Notes: generated from the sequence alone by a model not told the origin. Shown: positions 1 to 8,470, numbered from the stretch's first letter. The stretch: DNA of 64,000 nucleotides from Hymenobacter persicinus (GCF_004167665.1 NZ_SEWE01000007.1:1-64000); one strand, 5' to 3'. Numbers and translations are program-made.

Positions 1-142
1 TGCCGGCGTAGGGCAGCGTAAACTGCACATCGATATCCTGGACCAGGTCCCCGAGGCCGGTGCCGAGGATGATGCCGAATTCGGGCTGGAAGTCGCCGAT
101 CTGCTGGCGGATGTGGGCGGTGGCTTCGTGAAAATCTTGCAT
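1..142 (-). CDS. Purine nucleoside phosphorylase, N-terminal part (cut by window edge)
   Basis: The ATG lies at 140-142 on the minus strand and the reading frame runs off the left edge after 47 codons. The visible protein starts MQDFHEATAHIRQQIGDFQP and contains GIILGTGLGDL, the phosphate-binding GSGLG-like loop of the trimeric (family II) purine nucleoside phosphorylases, which split inosine and guanosine with phosphate into base plus ribose-1-phosphate. It lies 70 bp downstream of the PepSY gene on the same strand. The assignment rests on this short motif only, so the substrate cannot be judged. Confidence 0.75.
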   Translation of the reverse strand, partial: MQDFHEATAHIRQQIGDFQPEFGIILGTGLGDLVQDIDVQFTLPYAG

Positions 143-212
143 AGAAAGCTAGGTTGGGGCGGCAAGGTACGGGTTCGGGCCGGGCAGCGCCAGCCCCAAG
201 CGGCTATCAGCC

Positions 213-1346
213 CTACGCCCCGGCCGGGTACGCCGTCCGCCGCGGCTTTTCGGGTTTGTTGCGCTTGCCCCACCACACCACGAAGCCCGTCAGAGGCAGG
301 CTGGCCGACAGCAGGCTACCCAGAAAAGCCACGATTTTGCCCCCTAGCCCCAGAACCAGGCCCGTGTGCAGGTCGTAGTTCATGTCCACGAGCTTGGCAC
401 CGTTGCTTTTGCTGCCGTGGGGCAGGCGGCGGAGCAGCTCCCCCGATACGGGGTGAAAATAGTAGTCGTCGCGGTGGTAGAAGCGCAGGGCGCGCTGGTA
501 GGCGATGCCGAATACGGGTTGCTTCGTGGAAGTTGGCGCGGCCAAAAACAACATGGCGTAGCCCGGTGAGAGACGGCGCATCTGCTCGAAATACCGGTCG
601 ATAACCGGCTGCTTCGGTTCCGAAACCACCTGCAGGGTATCGAGAACGGGCGGAGTGGTTTCGGCAGGGTGAGTCTGGCCGCCGTTGCTGACGAACGTGG
701 CCGCCGTACGCAGCCATTCGTAGCTCATCATCAGTCCGGTCAGGGCAATCAGCAAAGCCACGGCGGCCACGTAGAAGCCCAGCACGCTGTGCAGATCGTA
801 GTTGACGCGCCGCCACCGGGCGCCCCACTTAATGGTGAAGCTGCGGTGCCGGTCAGTTTTGCGCTTGGGCCACCACAGCATAAGGCCGGTAGCCAGCATT
901 ACCACGAAAATCAGCACCGCGGGGCCCACTACCCACTCCCCCACCGCGGGCGGCAGCAGCAGGTACATGTGCAGGTACTGCACGAGGGTAAAAAAGTCGC
1001 GGCGCAGGTCCTGGAAGTGCAGCTCCCGGCCGGTGTAGGGGTCCACGTAGGCCACGAAGCTGCCGCCGGCTTTGTCGGCCAGATACACCGCCGCGGCCCG
1101 GCCGGGCCCGAAGTACATCAGGTAGCTGACCGTGTTTGCCGGGTGGTGGCGCAGGGCCGTGGCCTGCAGGCGCGAGGGCGGCAGCTCCGGCCCCTGCCCG
1201 TCTACGAGCCGCCAGGGCTCCACGGCGTCGCGCACCTCGTCCTGAAACGTGAACACGGCCCCGCTCAAGCTCACCACGAACACCACCAGGCCCGAGGCCA
1301 GCCCCAGCCAGAGGTGCAAGGTCAGAACTGCTTTTTTAAACGTCAT
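213..1346 (-). CDS. PepSY-associated TM helix family membrane protein
   Basis: 377 aa. The N-terminus (MTFKKAVLTLHLWLGLASGL) is the typical first helix of the PepSY_TM family, with the LHLWLGL signature. Further helices lie around residues 140-160, 190-215 and near 330-360, with a periplasmic stretch containing PepSY-like segments such as YVDPYTGREL. Such proteins are found beside TonB-dependent siderophore receptors and are thought to act at the inner membrane in iron uptake, probably as ferric-siderophore reductases. It follows the TonB receptor gene by 82 bp on the same strand, so the two are very likely one iron-controlled operon. An 11-bp inverted repeat lies in the gap between them. Confidence 0.85.
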   Translation of the reverse strand: MTFKKAVLTLHLWLGLASGLVVFVVSLSGAVFTFQDEVRDAVEPWRLVDGQGPELPPSRLQATALRHHPANTVSYLMYFGPGRAAAVYLADKAGGSFVAYVDPYTGRELHFQDLRRDFFTLVQYLHMYLLLPPAVGEWVVGPAVLIFVVMLATGLMLWWPKRKTDRHRSFTIKWGARWRRVNYDLHSVLGFYVAAVALLIALTGLMMSYEWLRTAATFVSNGGQTHPAETTPPVLDTLQVVSEPKQPVIDRYFEQMRRLSPGYAMLFLAAPTSTKQPVFGIAYQRALRFYHRDDYYFHPVSGELLRRLPHGSKSNGAKLVDMNYDLHTGLVLGLGGKIVAFLGSLLSASLPLTGFVVWWGKRNKPEKPRRTAYPAGA

Positions 1347-1364
1347 CGGCAGTCAATGTTAGTC

Positions 1365-1412
1365 TTTCGAGCGGGCTTAGCGCCGCCGCGGCCCCACCAC
1401 ACCCGCTCGAAA
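1365..1412 (-). repeat. Inverted repeat between receptor and PepSY genes
   Basis: TTTCGAGCGGG at 1365-1375 is matched perfectly by CCCGCTCGAAA at 1402-1412, with a 26-nt loop. It sits between two genes that should be co-transcribed and is not followed by a clear T tract on the minus strand. It may be an mRNA processing or attenuation hairpin. This is inference only. Confidence 0.5.
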
Positions 1413-1427
1413 CAGTGCGGCAACCCG

Positions 1428-3917
1428 TTAAAACTTGTAGGCTACGCTGCCCACCACGCTGCGCAGCTTCTGCGGACTCATGGTGGTGTAGCCAATCCAG
1501 TAGCGCTGGTTCGTGAGGTTGTCGACCTTGGCCGACAGCCGGTACCGGGGCTGGTCGAAGAACACCGAAGCGTTGAGGACCATGTAGGCCGGCAGCGTAA
1601 ACGTGCCCATGCTCACGCTGTTCACGATTTTATTGTCGCTGGCGTAGTTGCCCCCGGCACCGGTGCCCAGGCCCCGCAGCTTGCCCTCGGGCAGGCGGTA
1701 GCTCAGCCACAGGTTGGCCAGGTAGGGTGAGGAGGCCGTGCCCGGCCGGCGGTTATTCACGTCGTCGGTGCTGCGGGTCAACGCCGAGCGGTTGTAGCTG
1801 AAGCCGCCCACCACGTTCAGGCCCGGCAGCGGGTTAGCAATGACGCTCAGCTCCACGCCCTTGCTGAGTTGGGTGCCGTTCTGGGTTTTGGCCTGGGGGT
1901 TGGTCAGCGTGGGCGTGTCGCGCAGGATGTTTTTCACCCGCACGTCGTAGTAGCTCACCGTGGCGCTGACCTTGCCGCTGGCGGCGTCCAGCTTCACGCC
2001 GGCTTCCACTTGGTTGGCCTGCTCGGGCTTGGCAATCCGGGGTGCGTCGGTGGGCTGCTGCTCGGTACCCAAATAAGCGCCGCGGTTGATGAAGCTGTTC
2101 TGGTAGTTGGCAAACAAGGCCACGCGGTCCAGTACCGGCTGAAATACCGCCCCAAACTTGGGCGACAACGTGGTCTGGGAGTAGGCCTGCACCGGCACGT
2201 ACAGCAGTCCGCCCTTGTTGTCGTAGTGGTCGAGGCGCAGGGCGGCCAGCACGCTGAGCTGGTCGGTCAGGTTGAGCACATCCGAGGCGAAGGCGCTGTA
2301 CGTGTTGGCTTTGGTCGTGACTGGATACGTGCTTTTCTGGGTTAGCGTGGCGTAGAAGCTCGTCAGCGCGCCGCCGTTGAAGGTACGGCCGTAGTCGTAG
2401 CCCGGCACGCCGAGCGGCACTACGTCGCCGGCCCCGCCGAAGAACTCAATATCGGAATCCACCCGCAGAAAGTCCAGGCCCAGCACCGCGCGGTGGCGCA
2501 GACCGCCCAGGCGGAAGTCGCCATTAAACAGCTGCTGCACCTCAAACACCTGGTTGCGGCTGTTGTTGGTCGACTGGTCGGCACGGGCCAGGTGGTGGGT
2601 GCCGGGGCCGGCGGTGGAGTCCAGGGCCACGTCGGGCAGGAAGTAGAAGTAGGGCCCGAAGCCGTTGGAGTAGCTGTGGCTGGAGGTCAAGTTGGTCGAG
2701 GACGTGAAGCCCGGCGCAATGCGGTAGTTGACCTGCCCGAAGAAGTTGGCACTGCGCGAGGTCTGGGTCAGCCCCCCGCCGGTGTAGGAGTTGCGGTAAT
2801 CCACGGGCGCCTTATCGGCCCGGTCGAAGCCGAGCTGGGCGGTGGGGTAGTAGAAGAAAATCAGCTGCTTGCCCACGTTGCGGCTCTGATACAGCTCGGC
2901 GTCCACGTTGATGGTCAGCCGGTCGGTGGGCCGGTAGGTAAGGCTGGGCGCCACGGCCAGGTTTTTGGCGAAGCCCTGGCTCTGGAAGTTGTCTTCGTAG
3001 GTGTAGGCCGTGTTCAGGCGAAAAGCCAGGGCTTTGGGCTGGACAGCGGGCGCGTTGGCGTCCACCAAATTCACGTCGGCACTGACGCGGTGAAAGCCGT
3101 AGCTGCCGGCCGCCATACTCACCTCGCCCCCAAATGAGTCGGTGGGGCGCTTGGTCACGCGGTTGATGAGTCCGCCGTAGGAAGTCAGGGCGCTGCCGAA
3201 GAGCGTCGCCGAAGGGCCTTTAATCACTTCGAGCTTCTCCAGGTTCACCGCGTCGATGTCACTGGTCACGTTGCCGGCAATGCCGTTGCGCAGCTGGCTC
3301 TGCACCACGAAGCCGCGGCTGTTGTAGAAGCTGCCGCCGTCGCCGGCCCGGCCCGTGGCCTCCCACATCTTCTGCACGCCCGGGGCGTTGCGCATGGCCT
3401 CATCCACGGAAAAAACCAGTTGTTCGCTGAGCAGTTCCTTGCCGATGGTGCTGTACACCTGCGGGTTTTCCAGGTTCTTGAGCGGCATCTTGGCCACGTA
3501 TTCCGACTGTTTGCGGGCAAACTTATTGGCCTGTTTGCCTTCCACTACCACTTCGCTGAGCTGCTCGGTGCTTTCACTGAGCATAAAGTTTTGGGCGGCC
3601 GTTTCACCCGCGCTTACCCGGACGCGGTGCTCCTGGCTCGTGAACCCCACCAGCCGCGCGCCCAGGGTATAGGTGCCGGGCGTGAGGCCCTCAATGCGGT
3701 AGTCGCCTTTCTCGTCGGTGCTGGCCCCCAGCGTGGTGCCTTTCACGCCCACGGCCACACCCGCCAGCGGCTGCCCGCTGCCGGCACTGATGTGGCCCTG
3801 GGCACCCGAGGTCGGGGTCTGGACTTGGGCCTGGGCAAAGAAAGAACAGGAAATCAGCAATGCCATCAGCAGCGTGGTGAGCGCAGTTTGCTGCCGGCGG
3901 GTAATACTCCCGTGCAT
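1428..3917 (-). CDS. TonB-dependent siderophore receptor
   Basis: 829 aa, start ATG at 3917. A signal peptide ends near AQAQVQ. It is followed by a carboxypeptidase-regulatory-like domain (about residues 40-120; GHISAGSGQPLAGVAVGVKG, then DEKGDYRIEGL), which is usual in Bacteroidota receptors. The plug domain (about 140-260) contains NAPGVQKMWE and the stretch with SRGF and IKGPSATLFGS typical of FhuA/FpvA-type ferrisiderophore receptors. A C-terminal 22-strand barrel ends in the aromatic residue F (GSVAYKF). It imports ferric chelates across the outer membrane using TonB energy. Two tandem iron-type operators and a -7 box lie directly upstream, and a PepSY membrane protein follows. The natural siderophore cannot be deduced. 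Confidence 0.93.
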   Translation of the reverse strand: MHGSITRRQQTALTTLLMALLISCSFFAQAQVQTPTSGAQGHISAGSGQPLAGVAVGVKGTTLGASTDEKGDYRIEGLTPGTYTLGARLVGFTSQEHRVRVSAGETAAQNFMLSESTEQLSEVVVEGKQANKFARKQSEYVAKMPLKNLENPQVYSTIGKELLSEQLVFSVDEAMRNAPGVQKMWEATGRAGDGGSFYNSRGFVVQSQLRNGIAGNVTSDIDAVNLEKLEVIKGPSATLFGSALTSYGGLINRVTKRPTDSFGGEVSMAAGSYGFHRVSADVNLVDANAPAVQPKALAFRLNTAYTYEDNFQSQGFAKNLAVAPSLTYRPTDRLTINVDAELYQSRNVGKQLIFFYYPTAQLGFDRADKAPVDYRNSYTGGGLTQTSRSANFFGQVNYRIAPGFTSSTNLTSSHSYSNGFGPYFYFLPDVALDSTAGPGTHHLARADQSTNNSRNQVFEVQQLFNGDFRLGGLRHRAVLGLDFLRVDSDIEFFGGAGDVVPLGVPGYDYGRTFNGGALTSFYATLTQKSTYPVTTKANTYSAFASDVLNLTDQLSVLAALRLDHYDNKGGLLYVPVQAYSQTTLSPKFGAVFQPVLDRVALFANYQNSFINRGAYLGTEQQPTDAPRIAKPEQANQVEAGVKLDAASGKVSATVSYYDVRVKNILRDTPTLTNPQAKTQNGTQLSKGVELSVIANPLPGLNVVGGFSYNRSALTRSTDDVNNRRPGTASSPYLANLWLSYRLPEGKLRGLGTGAGGNYASDNKIVNSVSMGTFTLPAYMVLNASVFFDQPRYRLSAKVDNLTNQRYWIGYTTMSPQKLRSVVGSVAYKF

Positions 3918-3941
3918 GGTACAGTTCAGTTAGGTGTGGGG

Positions 3942-3949
3942 CAAAAGTA
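3942..3949 (-). promoter_or_regulatory. -7 promoter element of the TonB receptor operon
   Basis: On the minus strand this reads TACTTTTG, a match to the Bacteroidota TAnnTTTG element, 25 nt upstream of the ATG at 3917. The two palindromic operators begin 6 bp further upstream and would cover the -33 region. Confidence 0.75.
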
Positions 3950-3955
3950 GAACTG

Positions 3956-3972
3956 TTTAGATTAATTCTAAA
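3956..3972. promoter_or_regulatory. Iron-type operator 1 (TTTAGA-N5-TCTAAA)
   Basis: A perfect 6+6 bp inverted repeat with 5-nt spacer, TTTAGATTAATTCTAAA, between the TonB receptor and the divergent small Cys-rich gene. The position over the -33 region and the target gene suggest repression by an iron-sensing Fur- or DtxR-family protein. The regulator is inferred, the palindrome is seen. Confidence 0.7.
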
Positions 3973-3977
3973 TATTA

Positions 3978-3994
3978 TTTAAAATCATTCTAAA
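3978..3994. promoter_or_regulatory. Iron-type operator 2 (TTTAAA-N5-TCTAAA)
   Basis: A second copy of the same palindrome with one arm change, TTTAAAATCATTCTAAA, spaced 22 bp centre to centre from operator 1, about two helical turns. This phasing would put two dimers on the same DNA face. Confidence 0.68.
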
Positions 3995-4136
3995 TAGTTC
4001 TTGCCAACCTGCGTTGCCCTTCTACCTTTGGGCCGCTGGACTACCCGGCGGTTTTGCGGCCCCAGCGGCTGAAGCCCCAACCGCTCCCGACCGCCTCTTC
4101 TTCTTCATTCCACCACAGCTCACGCTTGTACTTCTT

Positions 4137-4463
4137 ATGCGCCAGTACCTGCACCACAACGACTTCGGCTGCATTTCGCGCTGCCCCACGGGCTGCTGCC
4201 TGCACCTGTACTTTGGCAACGTGGCCCTGTGCCTGAAGCGGGCCGAAGTCACCGATTGGTCGGCTGTTACGGCCCGGCTCTACGAGCGGCACGCGGCCGT
4301 GCTGCCGGATCCGGCTACCCGCTGCATTACGCTGCCGGGGCCGGTGGCGTGCCAGGCGTTTGTGTTCAATCTGGAGGAAATATTCATGCTCCACGACCTG
4401 CTCAAGGGCGCCTCCCTCCTGCTCGAAGCCGAAGCCCTGCTGGCCGGCGACGCCATCAGCTAG
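4137..4463 (+). CDS. Small Cys-rich protein, DUF6686-like
   Basis: 108 aa from the ATG at 4137. An in-frame extension to 4014 exists, but it would read through the operator/promoter region and encodes low-complexity Ala/Pro, so I chose the inner start. The N-terminal third carries ISRCPTGCCLHLYFGNVALCL, a Cys cluster followed by HLxFGN, which I associate with small Bacteroidota proteins of the DUF6686 type; metal or Fe-S binding is possible but unproven. The C-terminus is helical. It is divergent from the TonB receptor and shares the intergenic region holding both iron-type operators, so it too may respond to iron. Confidence 0.6.
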   Translation: MRQYLHHNDFGCISRCPTGCCLHLYFGNVALCLKRAEVTDWSAVTARLYERHAAVLPDPATRCITLPGPVACQAFVFNLEEIFMLHDLLKGASLLLEAEALLAGDAIS

Positions 4464-4490
4464 GTGCTTTTCTGCCGGCCCTACGGCACA

Positions 4491-4523
4491 AAAAAGGCCC
4501 GCGCTGGGTGCGCGGGCCTTTTT
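4491..4523. terminator. Bidirectional terminator between DUF6686-like gene and sppA
   Basis: A14-bp stem (AAAAAGGCCCGCGC, loop TGGGT, GCGCGGGCCTTTTT) with A and T tracts on both sides. It lies between two convergent genes, so it can end transcription from both directions. Confidence 0.9.
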
Positions 4524-4541
4524 ATTCCTGGGTAAGGCAAC

Positions 4542-6302
4542 TTACCGAATCGTCATTTCGAAGGGCAGCCGGGCCTGCACACCCTGCATGGTCGAGAGGG
4601 TTTTGTACTGCTCGTAGAGCGGGTAGAGCGGCCCCATTTCCTGCTTTACCAGCTGCTGCCGGGCTTCGGCGCTGAAGCCGTTGAATAAGCTTTCCAGCAT
4701 GCTTTTCTGCCGGGGCAGGCGCTGGATGCGGTAGTCGTCCGGCTTTAGGTTGGCCCGGCGGGCGGCAATGCGCATGGCGTCGTCGAACGAGCCGAGCACG
4801 TCGACCAGGCCGCGCTGCTTGGCTTCGGTGCCCGACCACACCCGGCCCGAGGCAAAGCGGCGCAGGCGTTCCACCGGCATGTGCCGGCCCGCGGCGGCCT
4901 TGGTGGTGAAGTCGGCGTAGATGCGGTTGACCTCGTTTTGAAACTGCTGCTTCTCAAACGCCGACAGCGGGCGGGTGATGGTCGGGAAGTCCGAGAACTT
5001 GCCCGTCGTTACGCGGTCGGTGGTGATGCCGAGCTTGTCGCGCAGCAGGGGCTGAATATTGGGCAGCACGCCAAACACGCCGATGCTGCCGGTGATGGTG
5101 CTGGGCTGGGCCACGATGGTGTCGCAGGCCATGGCAATCATGTAGCCGCCCGAGGCCGCCACATCCGACATCGAGCAGATGATGGGCTTCACCTTCTTGG
5201 TCAGGGCCACTTCGCGGTAGATGATGTCGGAGGCCAGGGACGAGCCCCCGGGCGAGTTCACGCGCAGCACCACGGCCTTTACCTTGTCGTCGAGGCGGGC
5301 CTGGCGGATGGCCTCGGCAAAGCGGGTGCTGCCGATGCTGCTGCTGCCGCCCTTGCCGGTCACGATGTCGCCCTCGGCGTAGATGACGGCAATGCGGTTG
5401 CCGCTGGTGCTGCCCTCGTCGTCCTTATCGGCCTTGTCGTAGTCGTCGAGGGTAATCAGGCTGAGCTTTTTGTCCTTGGCCACGCCCACTTTGCCCTTCA
5501 TGTAGTCGAGGGCCTGGTCGTAGTAGCCCAGGTCCGTGACGAGGCCGTAGCGCTTGGCATCCTGCGCATTATGAACGAGCGTGGAGTCGTTGATAACCTT
5601 GAGGCGGGCCGGCGCGATTTTGCGCGACTCGGCCACGTGGGCCAGCATAAAGTCGTTGAGCGAGTTCAGAAACGAGGTGGTCTGCAGCCGGGCCGAGTCC
5701 GACATACTGTCGCGGAAAAACGGCTCCACGGCGCTCTTAAACGAGCCCACCCGGAAAATCTGGGCGTCGATGCCGGCCTTCTCGAACAGGCCTTTGTAGT
5801 ACATCGTCTCGGAGCTGGCCCCGTTGAATTCGAGCGTGCCCTGGGGGTTGAGGTAGATTTTGTCGGCCACCGAGGCCAGGTAGTAGCTGCCCTCCGACTG
5901 GGCGTCGGCATAGCTCACGACAAACTTGCCCGACTTCTTGAAGTCGAGCAGGGCCGTGCGGATTTCCTCGAGCGAGGCGCGGCCGGCCTGCACTAGCTCC
6001 ACGTTCAGGAAGAGCCCCTTGATGTCGGAGTCGGTTTTGGCCCGCTTGATGGTGGCTTTGATGTTTTCCAGCCCGATGTTGTCGGCCTGGCTGCTGAACA
6101 GCGCGCCCAGCGACTCCCGGCTTTCCCGCTCGGCCACGGGCTTGTCGAGCTTGATTTCGAGCACTGAGTCCTTGGCGACCGTAGCCGAGTTGTCGGAGCT
6201 GACGGCCGCGGCGGCCAGGCCCAGCAAGACGAGCACCGAGAGGAGGCCGAATACCAGCAGGCCCACGATGGTGGCCAGCACGTATTTAAAAAACTGTCTC
6301 AT
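4542..6302 (-). CDS. sppA: Signal peptide peptidase SppA, 67-kDa type (protease IV)
   Basis: 586 aa, with one N-terminal membrane helix (about residues 10-37), then two tandem ClpP-like S49 domains. The N-terminal domain holds the general-base Lys in ADKIYLNP (about residue 147). The C-terminal domain holds the nucleophile Ser in SDVAASGGYMIA (about residue 383), followed by TITGSIGVFG. SppA clears cleaved signal peptides and small membrane fragments from the inner membrane; the length matches the long E. coli type. A -7 element (TACCTTTA) lies 34 nt upstream. It is a stand-alone gene. Confidence 0.95.
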   Translation of the reverse strand: MRQFFKYVLATIVGLLVFGLLSVLVLLGLAAAAVSSDNSATVAKDSVLEIKLDKPVAERESRESLGALFSSQADNIGLENIKATIKRAKTDSDIKGLFLNVELVQAGRASLEEIRTALLDFKKSGKFVVSYADAQSEGSYYLASVADKIYLNPQGTLEFNGASSETMYYKGLFEKAGIDAQIFRVGSFKSAVEPFFRDSMSDSARLQTTSFLNSLNDFMLAHVAESRKIAPARLKVINDSTLVHNAQDAKRYGLVTDLGYYDQALDYMKGKVGVAKDKKLSLITLDDYDKADKDDEGSTSGNRIAVIYAEGDIVTGKGGSSSIGSTRFAEAIRQARLDDKVKAVVLRVNSPGGSSLASDIIYREVALTKKVKPIICSMSDVAASGGYMIAMACDTIVAQPSTITGSIGVFGVLPNIQPLLRDKLGITTDRVTTGKFSDFPTITRPLSAFEKQQFQNEVNRIYADFTTKAAAGRHMPVERLRRFASGRVWSGTEAKQRGLVDVLGSFDDAMRIAARRANLKPDDYRIQRLPRQKSMLESLFNGFSAEARQQLVKQEMGPLYPLYEQYKTLSTMQGVQARLPFEMTIR

Positions 6303-6336
6303 AAAAAGGATAAAGTGGAATCAGGAAAGGTGCCGG

Positions 6337-6344
6337 TAAAGGTA
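6337..6344 (-). promoter_or_regulatory. -7 promoter element of sppA
   Basis: Reads TACCTTTA on the minus strand, 34 nt before the sppA ATG. Confidence 0.65.
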
Positions 6345-6481
6345 AACGGCTTTGGGCACTCTTACAGAAGCGCAACAGCGGCCGAAGGTTGCCTCTACTC
6401 AGGCTGACGAATGAGAAAGCCGCGTATTGCAGGCGAGTCGTTTTTTCCGGCGGGTTCCGCTCCGACTTGCTGAGGCCTATG

Positions 6482-6745
6482 GAAAAACTTCGAGTGACCT
6501 TCGAAAGCTTTCGGAGGTTACTCTAGAAACTTCGGAGCGTATTCTAAACCCTTCGAATGCCCTCGTAGAAAGTTAGACGGGCATTCCACAGCTGTGGAAT
6601 ACCGTCCTAGAAACTTAGGGCGACCTTTGCAAGCTTTCGGAGGTCGGCGTAGAAAGTTAGGTCGACCTTCGCAAGGTTTCGGAAGTCGACGTAGAAAGTT
6701 AGGACGGCATTCTACACCCGGGCGAGGCATTCCGGAAAACGTTGG
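6482..6745. repeat. 42-bp tandem array of variable palindromes with conserved linker
   Basis: A TAGAAA(G/C)TT(A/C)G linker starts at 6524, 6566, 6608, 6650 and 6692, exactly 42 bp apart, with decayed copies at 6482 and 6734. Between linkers sit inverted repeats of different sequence: GTGACCT/AGGTTAC (6494-6521), GTATTC/GAATGC (6539-6560), ATTCCA with TGGAAT inside an 18-bp perfect palindrome (6583-6600), CGACCT/AGGTCG (6621-6646) and GTCGAC/GTCGAC (6661-6690). Several palindromes centre on AAGCTT or CAGCTG. The arms vary together, so pairing is kept while sequence changes. Because 42 is divisible by 3, a minus-strand frame stays open with a 14-residue repeat, but nothing suggests it is translated. 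The array lies in the 807-bp gap between sppA and rarA. Confidence 0.85.
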
Positions 6746-6846
6746 TCAGTCCCGCCCAGATGGGCGAGGCGGTCTGGATAATACCTTACTGAAGCGTAGC
6801 CAAAACATTTAGCCTAGCTTTCCTTCCTAGAGTTGACTAAAAAATG

Positions 6847-6952
6847 TCTGTCATCCTGAGCAGAGCGAAGGACCTACTGCCAGGTGCAAGAGTCGTTGTT
6901 ACGCTGGTCGTTCTTCTCCCGTAAGGTCCTTCGCTCTGCTCAGGATGACAGA
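6847..6952. repeat. Palindromic repeat element with 28-29-bp perfect arms (GTCATCCTGAGC type)
   Basis: The left arm begins CTGTCATCCTGAGCAGAGCG at 6848-6867 and continues to 6875; the right arm at 6924-6951 is its exact reverse complement, with a 48-nt loop. The end motif GTCAT(C/T/G)C(T/C/G)GAGC recurs at 24981, 26646, 26768, 27718 and 27811 in this window, so this is a dispersed family, probably non-autonomous. The rest of the gap (6303-6481 and 6953-7109) shows nothing I can name. Confidence 0.85.
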
Positions 6953-7109
6953 TGATAATTCAACGACAGCAGGCTCGATGCTTCGTTTCTGATTCGCTAC
7001 GCCCCATACGCCGCACGACGTTCCAGCGCCTTTCTAGGCACACCGCCGCCGGCTGCGCGCCCCCGAACAGCTTCGGCCGACCACTCTTACGGAGCTGGTT
7101 CCGGCCGGG

Positions 7110-8447
7110 CTAGTAGCCGTACTTCGCGCCCCACCACTGCTGCAGGCGCTCCTGAATCTTGGCTTCCTGGGGGTTGTGGCCGGGGTCGTAGAAGCGGTGG
7201 CCGCTCAGGGCGGCGGGCATAAACTCCTGGGCGGCGAAGTTGCCGGCGTAGTCGTGGGAGTACTGGTACTCGTCGCCGTAGCCGAGCTCCTTCATAAGCT
7301 TGGTGGGCGCGTTGCGCAGCGGAATCGGCACGGGCTGCACGCCCTGCTGGCGCACCAGGGCCCGGGCCGTGCGGATGGCCTTGTAGCTGGCGTTGCTCTT
7401 GGGTGAGGTAGCCAGGTACACCACCGTCTGGCCCAGGATAATGTCGCCCTCGGGCATACCGATAACCGTGACGGCCTGGAAGCAGCTCTGGGCCAGCATC
7501 AGGGCGTTGGGGTTGGCCATGCCCACGTCTTCGGAAGCCAGAATCAGCAGGCGGCGGGCAATAAACTTGGGGTCTTCGCCGCCCTCGAGCATCACGGCCA
7601 AGTAGTAGAGTGCCGCGTTGGGGTCGGAGCCGCGGATGCTCTTGATAAAGGCCGAAATGACGTCGTAGTGCATTTCCCCGCCTTTGTCGTAGCGGGCCAG
7701 ATGCTGCTGGGCCAGCTGTTGCACCACCTCGTCGGTGATGATGATTTCGCCGGTCTGCGGGTCCGGCCGGGCCGACTCGACCACGATTTCGAGCAGGTTG
7801 AGCAGCTTGCGGGCGTCGCCGCCCGAGATGGTGAGCAGGGCGTGGTAGTCCTGCATGCGCACCTTTTTCTGCCGGAGAATCTCATCCTCGGCCAGGGCCT
7901 TATCGACGATGCCGGTGAGAATGTCCTTGCTCAACGACTCGAGCACGTAGACCTGGGCCCGGCTGAGCACGGCCGGAATCACCTCGAACGAAGGGTTTTC
8001 GGTGGTGGCCCCAATCAGCGTGACGATACCCTGCTCCACGGCCCCGAGCAGAGCGTCCTGCTGGCTTTTGCTGAAGCGGTGAATTTCGTCGATGAACAAG
8101 ACCGTACCCCGTTGCTTCTTGGCCCGCTCAATTACGTCGCGCACGTCCTTGACCCCGGCATTCACGGCGCTCAGGGCCGCAAAGGGCTGCTTGAGCTCAT
8201 TGGCCAGCAGGTGGGCCAGGGTGGTTTTGCCCACGCCGGGCGGGCCCCACAGAATAAGCGAGGGCAGCCGCCCGGCCTGCAGATAGCGGCGCAGCACGCC
8301 CTCGGGACCAATCAGGTGCTGCTGGCCGGCGTACTCGTCGAGGGTACGGGGGCGGCGGCGCTCGGCCAGCGGGGCTCCCGGGCGGGCCGTGAGCAGGGCG
8401 CTGGGCGCGGTGGGTTCAGAGTCGTCGAAAAGGGAGCCGGTAGCCAT
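7110..8447 (-). CDS. rarA: Replication-associated recombination protein A (RarA/MgsA), AAA+ ATPase
   Basis: 445 aa, with Walker A GPPGVGKT at residues 68-75, Walker [11 protein letters not shown], and the sensor [11 protein letters not shown]. After the AAA+ core come the MgsA-type C-terminal regions with [19 protein letters not shown] and [11 protein letters not shown], which give tetramer formation. The protein acts at stalled replication forks and at single-strand gaps. Length agrees with E. coli RarA (447 aa). A -7 element (TACCTTTA on the minus strand, 8471-8478) lies 24 nt upstream and the exporter gene is divergent from it. Confidence 0.95.
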   Translation of the reverse strand: MATGSLFDDSEPTAPSALLTARPGAPLAERRRPRTLDEYAGQQHLIGPEGVLRRYLQAGRLPSLILWGPPGVGKTTLAHLLANELKQPFAALSAVNAGVKDVRDVIERAKKQRGTVLFIDEIHRFSKSQQDALLGAVEQGIVTLIGATTENPSFEVIPAVLSRAQVYVLESLSKDILTGIVDKALAEDEILRQKKVRMQDYHALLTISGGDARKLLNLLEIVVESARPDPQTGEIIITDEVVQQLAQQHLARYDKGGEMHYDVISAFIKSIRGSDPNAALYYLAVMLEGGEDPKFIARRLLILASEDVGMANPNALMLAQSCFQAVTVIGMPEGDIILGQTVVYLATSPKSNASYKAIRTARALVRQQGVQPVPIPLRNAPTKLMKELGYGDEYQYSHDYAGNFAAQEFMPAALSGHRFYDPGHNPQEAKIQERLQQWWGAKYGY

Positions 8448-8470
8448 CGGGAAAGGTCGGGGTAGAACGG

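Noticed and set aside
6518..6730. Minus-strand frame with a 14-residue repeat (NFLRRxPKxCEGRP)
   Set aside because: It is open only because the 42-bp DNA repeat is a multiple of 3. The DNA palindromes vary at the cost of the amino acids, and no promoter is seen.
6482..6745. CRISPR array
   Set aside because: The repeated part is a short linker, the variable parts are palindromes, and no cas genes are in the window.
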